The notes under the pieces are model-generated. The model did not search any database. It had not been told where the DNA came from and saw only the letters and a program-made list of their open reading frames with translations. The position numbers and the translations under genes are program-made. This document shows positions 45,869 through 53,057 of a stretch of DNA of 64,000 bases, in pieces (within the stretch, counting starts at the first letter, position 1; each line of letters starts with the position of its first letter). Source of the DNA: JACDBZ01 sp036262075 (GTDB lineage: Bacteria; Chloroflexota; Limnocylindria; QHBO01); contig DATAJO010000022.1 in assembly GCA_036262075.1 (NCBI GenBank), positions 62,001-126,000 of the forward strand, in the 5' to 3' direction.

Positions 45869-47281
45869 GTGACCGCTCCGCGCTCCATCCGGCCCGCGCG
45901 TCGTGCGCTCGACCGTGTCCTGCGATCGGGGCTGGCGCTCCTGCTGCTGGCGGGCTGCGGCGCCACGCCATGGGCGTCGGAGTCCGTCCGTCCCTCGACC
46001 GCGCCATCGGTCAGCGTCGCGGCGTCGCCGTCCGAGACGGCGGCCGAGCCGACCGTCGTCCCGGCGCCGGGCTTGGACAGCGCGATCTACCCGCCCAACC
46101 CGGGCGCGATCGTCGTGGCGCTCGACCCGGGACACGGTGGCTGCCTCGACTGGGGCGTGCCCGATCCGTCAGAGCGCGGCACGCAGCTCGCCGAGAAGAC
46201 GCTGACCCTGGCCATCGCCGAGGAGCTGCGCGACCGGCTCGAGGCCGACGGCATCGGCGTCGTCATGCTGCGCGAGGGCGACGAGGCGCTGGCCGGCGAC
46301 TTCGACCCCCGGTTCGACTGCGACGGCCCGCCGTGGCGCGACGTCGACGGCGACGGGGAGGCCGGCTTCGAGGAGACCGGCCGGGTCCGCACCCGCGACG
46401 AGCTCCAGGCGCGGATCGATCGGGCCAACCTCGCCGGAGCCGATGCGTTCGTGAGCATCCACATCAACTCGCTGACCCAGGACGGCGTCGTCTTCGAGCT
46501 CGCCGCCACGCAGACGTTCTACGACGACGAGACGCCGTGGGGCGCCGATCGCAGTGCCGCGCTGGCCGATGGCATCCAGGCGGGCGTCGTCGACGCCATC
46601 GATCCGCTGGCGACGGAGTACGAGCGCCAGGACCGCGGCACCGAGGCCGTCGCCTACTACGTCATCAGCCGCACCTGGGCCGATGGCGACCGCTGCGAGG
46701 CCGCCGACGACACGTGGTGCAAGCCGCATCGCGGCCTCCAGATGCCCGGCGTCCTCAGCGAGGTCGGCTCGATCACGCTCCGGGCGGAGCACGACATGCT
46801 CGCATCGGCCGAGGGGCAGGCCGCCATCGCCGATGGGCTGTTCGATGGCCTCGCCGGCTGGTTCTCGGAGCGCGAGCTCGCCGCGCGGGTCGCCCTGGCC
46901 GATGCGCTCGTCGGCGCCGCGCCGCAGCCCGTCGAGGGCGACGGACCGCCGTTCTGGGCTCCCGTGGCCCCGGACGGGCCGATCCGGCTGCGGGTGACGA
47001 ACACGGGCACCGAGCCGATCCCGGCCGGCGCCGAGCTCGTCGCCGGCTGGGAGGAGAGCGACCTGCCGTACCTCGCCGCGGAGCCCGGCGACCTGGCCGT
47101 CATCGGCGATCCGCTGCCCGCGCTCGAGCCGGGCGAGGCGATCGACGTGACCGTCGAGCTGCCGCCGGCGCCGGGATCGGCCCGTGGGCTGGCATGGATC
47201 TCGCTTTCTGTCGGGTCCCGGACGCTCGCCGAGGTCGGATCGGCGGCGCTCCAGCTAGCGAACCGGGATCCGGAACCGTGA
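45869..47281 (+). CDS. N-acetylmuramoyl-L-alanine amidase (Amidase_3), lipoprotein
   Basis: 470 residues from GTG 45869. Lipobox LLLLAGC with Cys30, Ser/Thr linker, then the zinc amidase: DPGHGG (86-91, first His), EKTLTLAIAEEL (Glu ligand), SIHINS (second His) and LSEVGSI (catalytic Glu). Between them is an inserted loop with DVDGDGEAGFEE that resembles an EF-hand/dockerin calcium loop. The C-terminal 150 residues are a beta-rich domain of unknown role. Cleaves the amide bond of peptidoglycan. Confidence 0.9.
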   Translation: MTAPRSIRPARRALDRVLRSGLALLLLAGCGATPWASESVRPSTAPSVSVAASPSETAAEPTVVPAPGLDSAIYPPNPGAIVVALDPGHGGCLDWGVPDPSERGTQLAEKTLTLAIAEELRDRLEADGIGVVMLREGDEALAGDFDPRFDCDGPPWRDVDGDGEAGFEETGRVRTRDELQARIDRANLAGADAFVSIHINSLTQDGVVFELAATQTFYDDETPWGADRSAALADGIQAGVVDAIDPLATEYERQDRGTEAVAYYVISRTWADGDRCEAADDTWCKPHRGLQMPGVLSEVGSITLRAEHDMLASAEGQAAIADGLFDGLAGWFSERELAARVALADALVGAAPQPVEGDGPPFWAPVAPDGPIRLRVTNTGTEPIPAGAELVAGWEESDLPYLAAEPGDLAVIGDPLPALEPGEAIDVTVELPPAPGSARGLAWISLSVGSRTLAEVGSAALQLANRDPEP

Positions 47282-47337
47282 TCGACCGCACGGAACCGCA
47301 CAACCCGGTGGTACCGCCTGCCATGCGCAGAATTGGG

Positions 47338-47367
47338 TTGCCGCTCCCTGCGAAGCCCTGCTAGCAT
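47338..47367 (+). promoter_or_regulatory. Candidate promoter upstream of the M23 peptidase leader
   Basis: TTGCCG (47338-47343) and TAGCAT (47362-47367) with an 18-base spacer. Start near 47374, giving a leader of about 108 bases before the TTG start of the peptidase. Confidence 0.4.
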
Positions 47368-47373
47368 CCTCGC

Positions 47374-47470
47374 CAGCAAAACGGCGCACGCCGTCGGCGC
47401 GGGGGCAGGCCATCGGGTCACCGACGGAAGCCCCGCATCTTCAGCGACCCGACCCGAAAACACGCGGAGC
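47374..47470 (+). ncRNA. Candidate structured leader (pseudoknot) upstream of M23 peptidase
   Basis: Hairpin ACGGC-GCAC-GCCGT (47381-47394), then GCGGGG (47399-47404) pairing with CCCCGC (47431-47436), and TCGGGTC (47413-47419) inside that loop pairing with GACCCGA (47446-47452) outside it. This is a consistent H-type pseudoknot. I could not match it to a riboswitch consensus I know, including c-di-AMP (ydaO) and c-di-GMP. Confidence 0.35.
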
Positions 47471-47481
47471 TTGAACTTCTA

Positions 47482-48264
47482 TTGCCTGATCCACGACGGC
47501 TGACCCGCCGTGTTGCCGAAAGCCAACTCCCCACGCGGCTGATTGCCCACGTCAGCGTGCTGGCCCTCGTGGCGGCCGCCGTCCTGGCCGGCATCGGCCA
47601 CGCCTCAGGAACCCAGACGGCCACGAGTGGCGGAGTGGCGTTCATCCAGAGCGTCCGCGGCGCGGGGGAGCCGTTCGTCTCCCGCACGACGACCTACGAC
47701 ATCGGTCAGGCGACCCCGTTCGACGAGCAGATCCTTCTCGACCGCGCGGCCCACGCGCAGGTCCCCACCAGCCAGGCTCCGCTGCCCACCCCCCTCGCCA
47801 TCGACCCCGACGCCACGCCCCTTCCCGGCCCCGAGGACGCGAAGCCGGCGATCGGCCAGACGGCCGGCTCAACCACCTCCCGCGCCCCGGCTCCCGGCCC
47901 CGCTCCGACGACCCTCCTGTGGCCGGTCCCCGGCGGCTCGATCAGCCAGTACTACCACGCCGGTCACCTCGCCCTCGACATCGCCGCCCCGTACGGCACG
48001 ACGATCATCGCCGCCCAGGCCGGTGTCGTGACCTCGGCCGGCTGGCGCAACAACGGCGGCGGGTACGTCATCCAGATCGACCACGGCAACGGGATGACCA
48101 CCGTCTACAACCACCTCAGCTCGATCTGGGTCAGTGCCGGCCAGGTCGTCGGCGCCGGCCAGGGCATCGGCGGCATCGGCTGCACGGGCACGTGCACCGG
48201 CCCGCACGTCCACTTCGAGGTGATCGTGAACGGGATCATCGACAACCCGCTCCGGTACCTCTAG
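47482..48264 (+). CDS. M23-family peptidase (LytM/DD-endopeptidase)
   Basis: 260 residues from TTG 47482; GGAG lies 12 bases upstream and no ATG or GTG fits. N-terminal TM/signal (HVSVLALVAAAVLAGIGHA), a Pro/Thr-rich linker, then the LytM domain with YYHAGHLALDIAAPYGT (first His and Asp ligands), TVYNHLSSI and PHVHFEVIVNG (H-x-H). Secreted or membrane-anchored wall hydrolase. The stop TAG is followed in the same frame by the next lipoprotein. Confidence 0.88.
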   Translation: MPDPRRLTRRVAESQLPTRLIAHVSVLALVAAAVLAGIGHASGTQTATSGGVAFIQSVRGAGEPFVSRTTTYDIGQATPFDEQILLDRAAHAQVPTSQAPLPTPLAIDPDATPLPGPEDAKPAIGQTAGSTTSRAPAPGPAPTTLLWPVPGGSISQYYHAGHLALDIAAPYGTTIIAAQAGVVTSAGWRNNGGGYVIQIDHGNGMTTVYNHLSSIWVSAGQVVGAGQGIGGIGCTGTCTGPHVHFEVIVNGIIDNPLRYL

Positions 48265-48330
48265 GCGAGCGCCATCGCCCGCCACTCCCGGATCCGCGTC
48301 CGCCTCGCCCTCCTCGCGCTCCTGCTGCCC

Positions 48331-48699
48331 GTGCTCGCGGGCTGCGGGGTCCTCGGTGGCACGCCGGCACCGCGCGGGTCCGACGCCGTCATCTCGGTCC
48401 TGATCGACGTCTCCGAGGCGTCGGATCCCGGCACGGCGTTGAGCCTGGAGATCGGCAGGGCCGCCTGGTCGGCGCGCTCCGACGAGCCGGGCATGGCCGC
48501 GCTCTCCGCCCCTGATCCGCAGCGCGTCCGACTCGTCCGCATCGATGACTGCGCGGTGCTGGCCGAGTTCACCGCCGATCCGGGCACGGCGCACGTCATC
48601 CGCCTCCAGGCCGATGGCGAGGCCGTCGTCGAGGATCGCACCGCCGCCGACGCGGCCGCCGATCCGCTCGAGCCCTCCGACCCGGTCGACTGCCCGTGA
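48331..48699 (+). CDS. Small lipoprotein, start codon uncertain
   Basis: 122 residues from GTG 48331, but this start cuts a perfect lipoprotein signal: in-frame upstream codons read RHSRIRVRLALLALLLPVLAGC. Between the preceding in-frame stop (TAG 48262-48264, the M23 stop) and 48331 there is no ATG, GTG or TTG; ATC 48274, with AGGCGAG upstream, would give the full signal. The mature part is small and acidic. Function unknown. Confidence 0.6.
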   Translation: MLAGCGVLGGTPAPRGSDAVISVLIDVSEASDPGTALSLEIGRAAWSARSDEPGMAALSAPDPQRVRLVRIDDCAVLAEFTADPGTAHVIRLQADGEAVVEDRTAADAAADPLEPSDPVDCP

Positions 48700-48721
48700 C
48701 GCCGCCGATCGGTGGCGCGGC

Positions 48722-48727
48722 TATCCT
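48722..48727 (+). promoter_or_regulatory. -10 element for obg
   Basis: TATCCT ends nine bases before the obg ATG (48737), so the transcript would be leaderless or nearly so. The same hexamer is the -10 of the T-box promoter. A partial palindrome CGCCgCCGATCGGtGGCG precedes it. Confidence 0.4.
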
Positions 48728-48736
48728 CGCTGCCTG

Positions 48737-50020
48737 ATGTTCGCCGATCGCGCCCGGATCTACGTCGCCGGTGGGGCCGGAGGGGATGGCGCCAACACGT
48801 TCCGTCGCGAGGCCCACGTGCCGCGCGGCGGTCCGGACGGCGGTGACGGCGGCAACGGCGGCAACGTCGTGCTCGTCGTCGATCCCGGCCTCACGACGCT
48901 CGCCGACTTCAAGCGCCGTCGCCATTTCCGCGCCGAGCCCGGCGGGCGGGGGATGGGCCGGCGGGCGCACGGGAAGAACGGTGCCGACGTGATCATCCCC
49001 GTGCCGCCCGGCACCGTTGTGCGGCGGCTGCCGGAGGGCGAGGTCCTCGGCGAGCTGCTCGAGGCCGATTCGCGCCTCGTGGTCGCCCGCGGTGGCCGCG
49101 GCGGACGCGGCAACGTCCACTTCGCGACCGCGACGCATCGGGCCCCGACCCACTTCGAGAAGGGCACGCCCGGCGAGGAGGGCTGGATCGAGCTCGAGCT
49201 CAAGCTCATCGCCGATATCGGCCTCGTGGGGGCGCCGAACGCCGGCAAGTCGACGCTCCTCGCGGCGCTCACCGCCGCGCGGCCCGAGGTCGGGGACTAC
49301 CCGTTCACGACGATCACCCCGAACCTCGGCGTCATCGCGCTCGGCGAGGACGGGGAGGATCCGGTGGTCATCGCCGACCTGCCGGGGCTGATCGAGGGGG
49401 CGCACGAGGGCCGCGGCCTCGGGCACCACTTCCTGCGCCACGCCGAGCGGACGCGGGTCCTCGTCGGCGTCGTCAACGGCGCCGCGCGCGAGCCGGTGGC
49501 CGAGTGGGAGGCAGTGGCCGAAGAGCTGCGGCTCCACGACCCGAAGCTCCTCGAGCGGCCGATGCCGATCGTCGTCACCAAGCTCGACCTGCCGGAGGTC
49601 AGGGAACGCTGGCCCGACATCCGGGCCGAGCTGCGCGCGAAGGGCGTCGACCCGGTCGGCGTGTCGGCGCACGACGGGACGGGCCTCGACGAGCTCATCC
49701 GCCGCCTGCGCGACGCGTTGAAGGAGGCCGATGCCCGTGCCGCCTCCTCACCGCAGCCCGAGGCGGTCCGCGTCCATCGCTTCGACCCGCTGGCCGAGGG
49801 CTGGGAGGTCGTCCCGGAGGAGGACGGCTTCCGCGTTCGGGGCCGCCGGATCGAGACGGCCGCCGCGCGCACCGACTTCGAGAACCCCGAGTCGCGGGAC
49901 CGGTTCTGGCGGCTCCTCGAGCGGCTCGGCATCGACGAGGCGCTGCGCCGTGCCGGCGCGGGGCCCGGGACGACGGTCCGCATCGGCGACGCCGAGCTCG
50001 AGTGGGGCGACGAGGAATGA
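48737..50020 (+). CDS. obg: Obg GTPase
   Basis: 427 residues. Glycine-rich Obg fold (YVAGGAGGDGANTFRREA, GGDGGNGGNVV), G domain with G1 GAPNAGKST, switch TTITPNLGVI, G3 DLPGLIEGAHEG, G4 TKLD, and a C-terminal OCT domain (FDPLAEGWEVVPEEDGFRVRG...RFWRLLERLGIDEALRRAGA). Ribosome-assembly and stress GTPase. ATGA overlap with nadD gives the obg-nadD-rsfS operon common in Gram-positive-type genomes. Confidence 0.96.
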   Translation: MFADRARIYVAGGAGGDGANTFRREAHVPRGGPDGGDGGNGGNVVLVVDPGLTTLADFKRRRHFRAEPGGRGMGRRAHGKNGADVIIPVPPGTVVRRLPEGEVLGELLEADSRLVVARGGRGGRGNVHFATATHRAPTHFEKGTPGEEGWIELELKLIADIGLVGAPNAGKSTLLAALTAARPEVGDYPFTTITPNLGVIALGEDGEDPVVIADLPGLIEGAHEGRGLGHHFLRHAERTRVLVGVVNGAAREPVAEWEAVAEELRLHDPKLLERPMPIVVTKLDLPEVRERWPDIRAELRAKGVDPVGVSAHDGTGLDELIRRLRDALKEADARAASSPQPEAVRVHRFDPLAEGWEVVPEEDGFRVRGRRIETAAARTDFENPESRDRFWRLLERLGIDEALRRAGAGPGTTVRIGDAELEWGDEE

Positions 50021-50703
50021 CGACCCGGCTGTGGGCCGCCGATCCGGCCACCGGGCCCGACGCGGCCCTCGAGTCGCTGCAGGCCGACGACGCGCCGTCG
50101 CGCATCGGCATCCTCGGCGGCACGTTCGACCCGCCGCACGTCGGCCACCTGTGGCTGGCGACCCTGGCGGCCGACGCCATGCGCCTCGACCGGGTGCTGT
50201 TCATGCCGGCCGCGCAGCCGCCGCACAAGGACGGTGACGTCGTGTCGCGCGCGACGGATCGGCTGATCATGACCCGCCTGGCGATCGCCGGCGACCCGCT
50301 GTTCGAGCTGTGCACGATCGAGATGCAGCGGCCGGGGCCGTCCTACACGATCGACAGCGTCGAGGAGCTCGGGGCCCAGTACGGGCCGCAGGTCACGCTC
50401 TTCCTGATCATGGCCGCCGATTCGCTGGCCCAGATCGACACCTGGCGCGAGCCGGATCGGCTCCTCGAGCGCATCCCGTGGATCGTCGGGCCGCGTCCCG
50501 GCAACCCGATGCCGGCCCGCGACGCGCTCGAGGCTCGCTTCGGCGAGCGGGCCGATCGGATCCACCTTCTCGATGGTCCGTCGCTCGACGTCAGCAGCAC
50601 CGCGCTGCGTGCCCGAGTGGCGGCCGGCGAGGCCATCCGTTACCTTGTGCCGCGCGGCGTCGAGGACTTCATCGTCGAGCGCCGCCTGTACCGACATGGC
50701 TGA
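50017..50703 (+). CDS. nadD: Nicotinate-nucleotide adenylyltransferase
   Basis: 228 residues, with an N-terminal extension of about 30 residues. IGILGGTFDPPHVGHLWLA is the nucleotidyl-transferase T/HxGH motif; MPAAQPPHK, ADSLAQIDTWREPDRLL and the ISSTALR-like DVSSTALRARV complete the pattern. Makes NaAD in NAD synthesis. Overlaps obg and rsfS. Confidence 0.94.
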   Translation: MTTRLWAADPATGPDAALESLQADDAPSRIGILGGTFDPPHVGHLWLATLAADAMRLDRVLFMPAAQPPHKDGDVVSRATDRLIMTRLAIAGDPLFELCTIEMQRPGPSYTIDSVEELGAQYGPQVTLFLIMAADSLAQIDTWREPDRLLERIPWIVGPRPGNPMPARDALEARFGERADRIHLLDGPSLDVSSTALRARVAAGEAIRYLVPRGVEDFIVERRLYRHG

Positions 50704-51091
50704 CGAGGAACCGACCCTGACCGATCCGGAGCGCGTGGACATCCCGGCCGACGCCGCCGAGCTGGCGCATCGGATCGTCGAGATCGCCTCCGACAAGAAG
50801 GGCAGCGACATCGTCATGCTCCGCACCGCCGAGCTGACGACGATGGCCGACTTCTTCGTCATCCTCTCCGGCCGATCCGACCGCCAGGTCCAGGCCCTTG
50901 CCGGCGCGATCGTCGACGAGCTGCGCGACGACGGCATCAAGCCCTTCGGCGTCGAGGGCCGCGCCTCGTCGCGCTGGGTGCTCCTCGACTACGGCTCGGT
51001 CATCGTCCACGTCTTCGCGCCCGAGGAGCGCGAGTACTACGGCCTCGAGCGCCTGTGGGGCAAGGCCGCCCAGGTCGTCCGCGTCGTCTAG
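50696..51091 (+). CDS. rsfS: Ribosome silencing factor RsfS
   Basis: 131 residues. ADFFVILSGRSDRQVQALAGAI, GVEGRASSRWVLLDYGSVIVHVF and EREYYGLERLW are the family core. Binds L14 and blocks subunit joining. Starts eight bases inside nadD. Confidence 0.94.
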   Translation: MADEEPTLTDPERVDIPADAAELAHRIVEIASDKKGSDIVMLRTAELTTMADFFVILSGRSDRQVQALAGAIVDELRDDGIKPFGVEGRASSRWVLLDYGSVIVHVFAPEEREYYGLERLWGKAAQVVRVV

Positions 51092-51105
51092 ACCTCCCCG
51101 AAAGT

Positions 51106-51127
51106 ACCCCGCCCGGTCGGTCGGGGT
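51106..51127 (+). terminator. Hairpin after rsfS
   Basis: ACCCCG (51106-51111) and CGGGGT (51122-51127) form a 6-bp GC stem 15 bases after the rsfS stop. There is no T tract, so Rho-independent action is uncertain. Confidence 0.4.
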
Positions 51128-51150
51128 GGCCCATCGGTCCCATTGGAGCG

Positions 51151-51170
51151 GCATGCGCGATTTCGCATGC
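51151..51170 (+). promoter_or_regulatory. Palindrome upstream of zinc-finger gene
   Basis: GCATGCG-CGATTT-CGCATGC is a perfect 7-bp inverted repeat that ends seven bases before the ATG at 51178. It could be an operator bound by the gene's own zinc-finger product, or a translation-control hairpin. Confidence 0.4.
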
Positions 51171-51177
51171 TCGCCTC

Positions 51178-51456
51178 ATGACCGACCAGCCGCGCCGTTC
51201 GCGACCGATCGAGAGCTGCCGCTTCTGCACTGGCACGCTCCTCACCAGCGTGTTCGACACCGTCTTCCGCGACGTGGAGAACGACGAACGCCTCTTCTTC
51301 GCGATTCCCGGCGCCCTGTGCGTGCCCTGCCGCCAGCTCTACGTCGACCAGCAGCTCATCGGCATCCTCGGCCTCGACGGCGCGCGATGCACGTTCGCGA
51401 TCGAGTCCGACCGCGTGCTGCAGGCCGGCCAGGCCGGCCAGGCTCCCGCCGCCTGA
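51178..51456 (+). CDS. YgiT/MqsA-like zinc-finger protein
   Basis: 92 residues. CRFCTGTL and CVPCRQLYVD give two C-x2-C pairs in the YgiT-type zinc-finger arrangement. No toxin gene sits next to it. A third Cys (ARCTF) lies near the end. Role unknown; possibly a small regulator. Confidence 0.65.
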   Translation: MTDQPRRSRPIESCRFCTGTLLTSVFDTVFRDVENDERLFFAIPGALCVPCRQLYVDQQLIGILGLDGARCTFAIESDRVLQAGQAGQAPAA

Positions 51457-51459
51457 TCC

Positions 51460-52503
51460 TCAGCTCGCCGCCTTGCGGGTGGCGAGCAGGTGCTCTCCGA
51501 GCCACCCCGCGAGGGCGGGCGCTTCGTCGACGTCGTTCGCCTTGATGGCCACGTCGGCCTGCCACAGGCCGATGAGCATCGCCTCGAGCTCCTCGCCCCG
51601 ATAGCGCCGCGCCGCGTCCACCAGTCGCTGGGCGACGTTCACGTTTCCGCGAGCCAGGCGCTTCGCGATCTCCGGCGGCGGGACCTTCGCCGCCAGCAGG
51701 TCCCGCGCCACGATGAGGTCGCTCACCCGGCCCGCCAGCGAGGCGAGGATGCGCAGCCCGGGCTGTCCCTCGTCCAGCGCCCGCTGCAGGGCGGCGGCCG
51801 CGGCCGCGGGCTCTCGCCGGTCGAGCGCGTTCGTGACGGCGAACACCGACGCCGGACGCGTGTCGGCGGTCAGCGCCTCGACATCGGCCTCGGTGATGCG
51901 TCGCTCGTCCCCGACGTACGTCGCCAGCTTGCGCAGCTCCGAGTCCGCGATGCGGGTCATCTCGCCGCGCTCGATATCGGTCTCCCAGATGGCGCCGCCC
52001 ATGCGCTCGGCCAGCACGTGCGCGGCGCGGACCTCGATCCCGATGCCGAGCCGTGCCGCGTGCGACGTGATCCAGCCGCGCAGCTCGCCCCGACGGGGAG
52101 CCGGGTGCTCCTCGACGCGACCGCCCCTCGCCTTGACCGCCTCGGCGAGGCGCTTGAGCAGGGCCGGGGGCTTCATGATGTCGCGCGATGGCCGCTCCTC
52201 GACGAGCGCCAGCGCCGATCCGGGCGGAAGCTCCTCGACGAGCGCCACGAGGCGGTCGGCGGCCGCGTTGGACCGACCCGCGGCGCGGATCGGCTGGCGG
52301 AGGACGGTGAGGTGGGCGCCGAACATGCTCATCGTGCCGGCCTCGAGCCGCGCGCGGTCCAGCGCGCCCTCGTCCGGGGAGCGCTCCGGTACGATCTCGA
52401 CCATGTCGGTCGCGTCGACCGACGCCGCGAACTCCCGCACCGCGAGGTCGAGCCCGAAGCCGTCGTCGCCGTGCAGGAGCACGAGGGGAGCGCGATCGGT
52501 CAC
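51460..52503 (-). CDS. holA: DNA polymerase III delta subunit
   Basis: 347 residues from GTG 52503 (GTGA overlap with the HD gene). Clamp-loader arm: N-terminal LVLLHGDDGFGLDLAVREF, then TMSMFGAHLTVLRQP, and a C-terminal helical domain with LASLAGRVSDLIVARDLLAAK...EIAKRLARGNVNVAQRLVDAARRY, fitting HolA. Opens the sliding clamp. Often found next to comEC, as here. Confidence 0.88.
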   Translation of the reverse strand: MTDRAPLVLLHGDDGFGLDLAVREFAASVDATDMVEIVPERSPDEGALDRARLEAGTMSMFGAHLTVLRQPIRAAGRSNAAADRLVALVEELPPGSALALVEERPSRDIMKPPALLKRLAEAVKARGGRVEEHPAPRRGELRGWITSHAARLGIGIEVRAAHVLAERMGGAIWETDIERGEMTRIADSELRKLATYVGDERRITEADVEALTADTRPASVFAVTNALDRREPAAAAAALQRALDEGQPGLRILASLAGRVSDLIVARDLLAAKVPPPEIAKRLARGNVNVAQRLVDAARRYRGEELEAMLIGLWQADVAIKANDVDEAPALAGWLGEHLLATRKAAS

Positions 52504-53057
52504 GCGCCCGCCTCCCAGGCCGCGCGGAGCCGCTCGACAAGCTCATCGGTCGACAGGCCGGTGGCCTCGGCCACCTGGGCCTCGAGGGCGTGCGCCGGCC
52601 GGCGGGCCGACTCGATGGTCGCCGCGTACTCGGGATGTCTTCGCTTCATGTCGTCGAGCCGCTCGTCGACGGTGAGGAACTCCTGCGCCACGTGCCGGTC
52701 GGCGACGGCCACGAGGACCGACGGCCAGCCGATCGGGTGGCGTTCCTCGTCGAGGAGCGCGGTGATCGGGTGGGAGGCGACGGGCATCGCGAGCTCCTCG
52801 TAGCCCGCCGCCTCGAGCCGTCGTGCGCCGACGATGCCGTGCTCGCCGCCGGTGCGGCGGATCTCGGGCTTGTCGATGTCATGGAGCAGCGCCGCCGCCT
52901 CGACGAGCCAGCCGTCGACCGGGATCCCGGCCTCCGCCACGAGCCCCGCGGCGGCCTTCGCGACGCGGGCGACGCCGGCGGAGTGGACGCGGATGCCGTC
53001 GGGCAGAGCGGCCTCGTCGAGCAGGCGCTGAACGGTGTCTCGGTCGGGGACGGCCAC
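52500..53057 (-). CDS. HD-domain phosphohydrolase
   Basis: 185 residues from ATG 53057. Metal ligands: His in RVHSAGVARVA, His-Asp in AALLHDIDKPEI, His in VASHPITALL and Asp in LVAVADRHVA. Probably a nucleotide or phosphate-ester hydrolase. The first 412 bases overlap the extended comEC reading frame on the same strand. Confidence 0.85.
   Translation of the reverse strand: MAVPDRDTVQRLLDEAALPDGIRVHSAGVARVAKAAAGLVAEAGIPVDGWLVEAAALLHDIDKPEIRRTGGEHGIVGARRLEAAGYEELAMPVASHPITALLDEERHPIGWPSVLVAVADRHVAQEFLTVDERLDDMKRRHPEYAATIESARRPAHALEAQVAEATGLSTDELVERLRAAWEAGA

Noticed and set aside
47374..47481. c-di-AMP (ydaO) riboswitch before the M23 gene
   Set aside because: The hairpin ACGGC/GCCGT recalls it, but the order of the conserved GGGG and GGGTGAATC blocks does not match.
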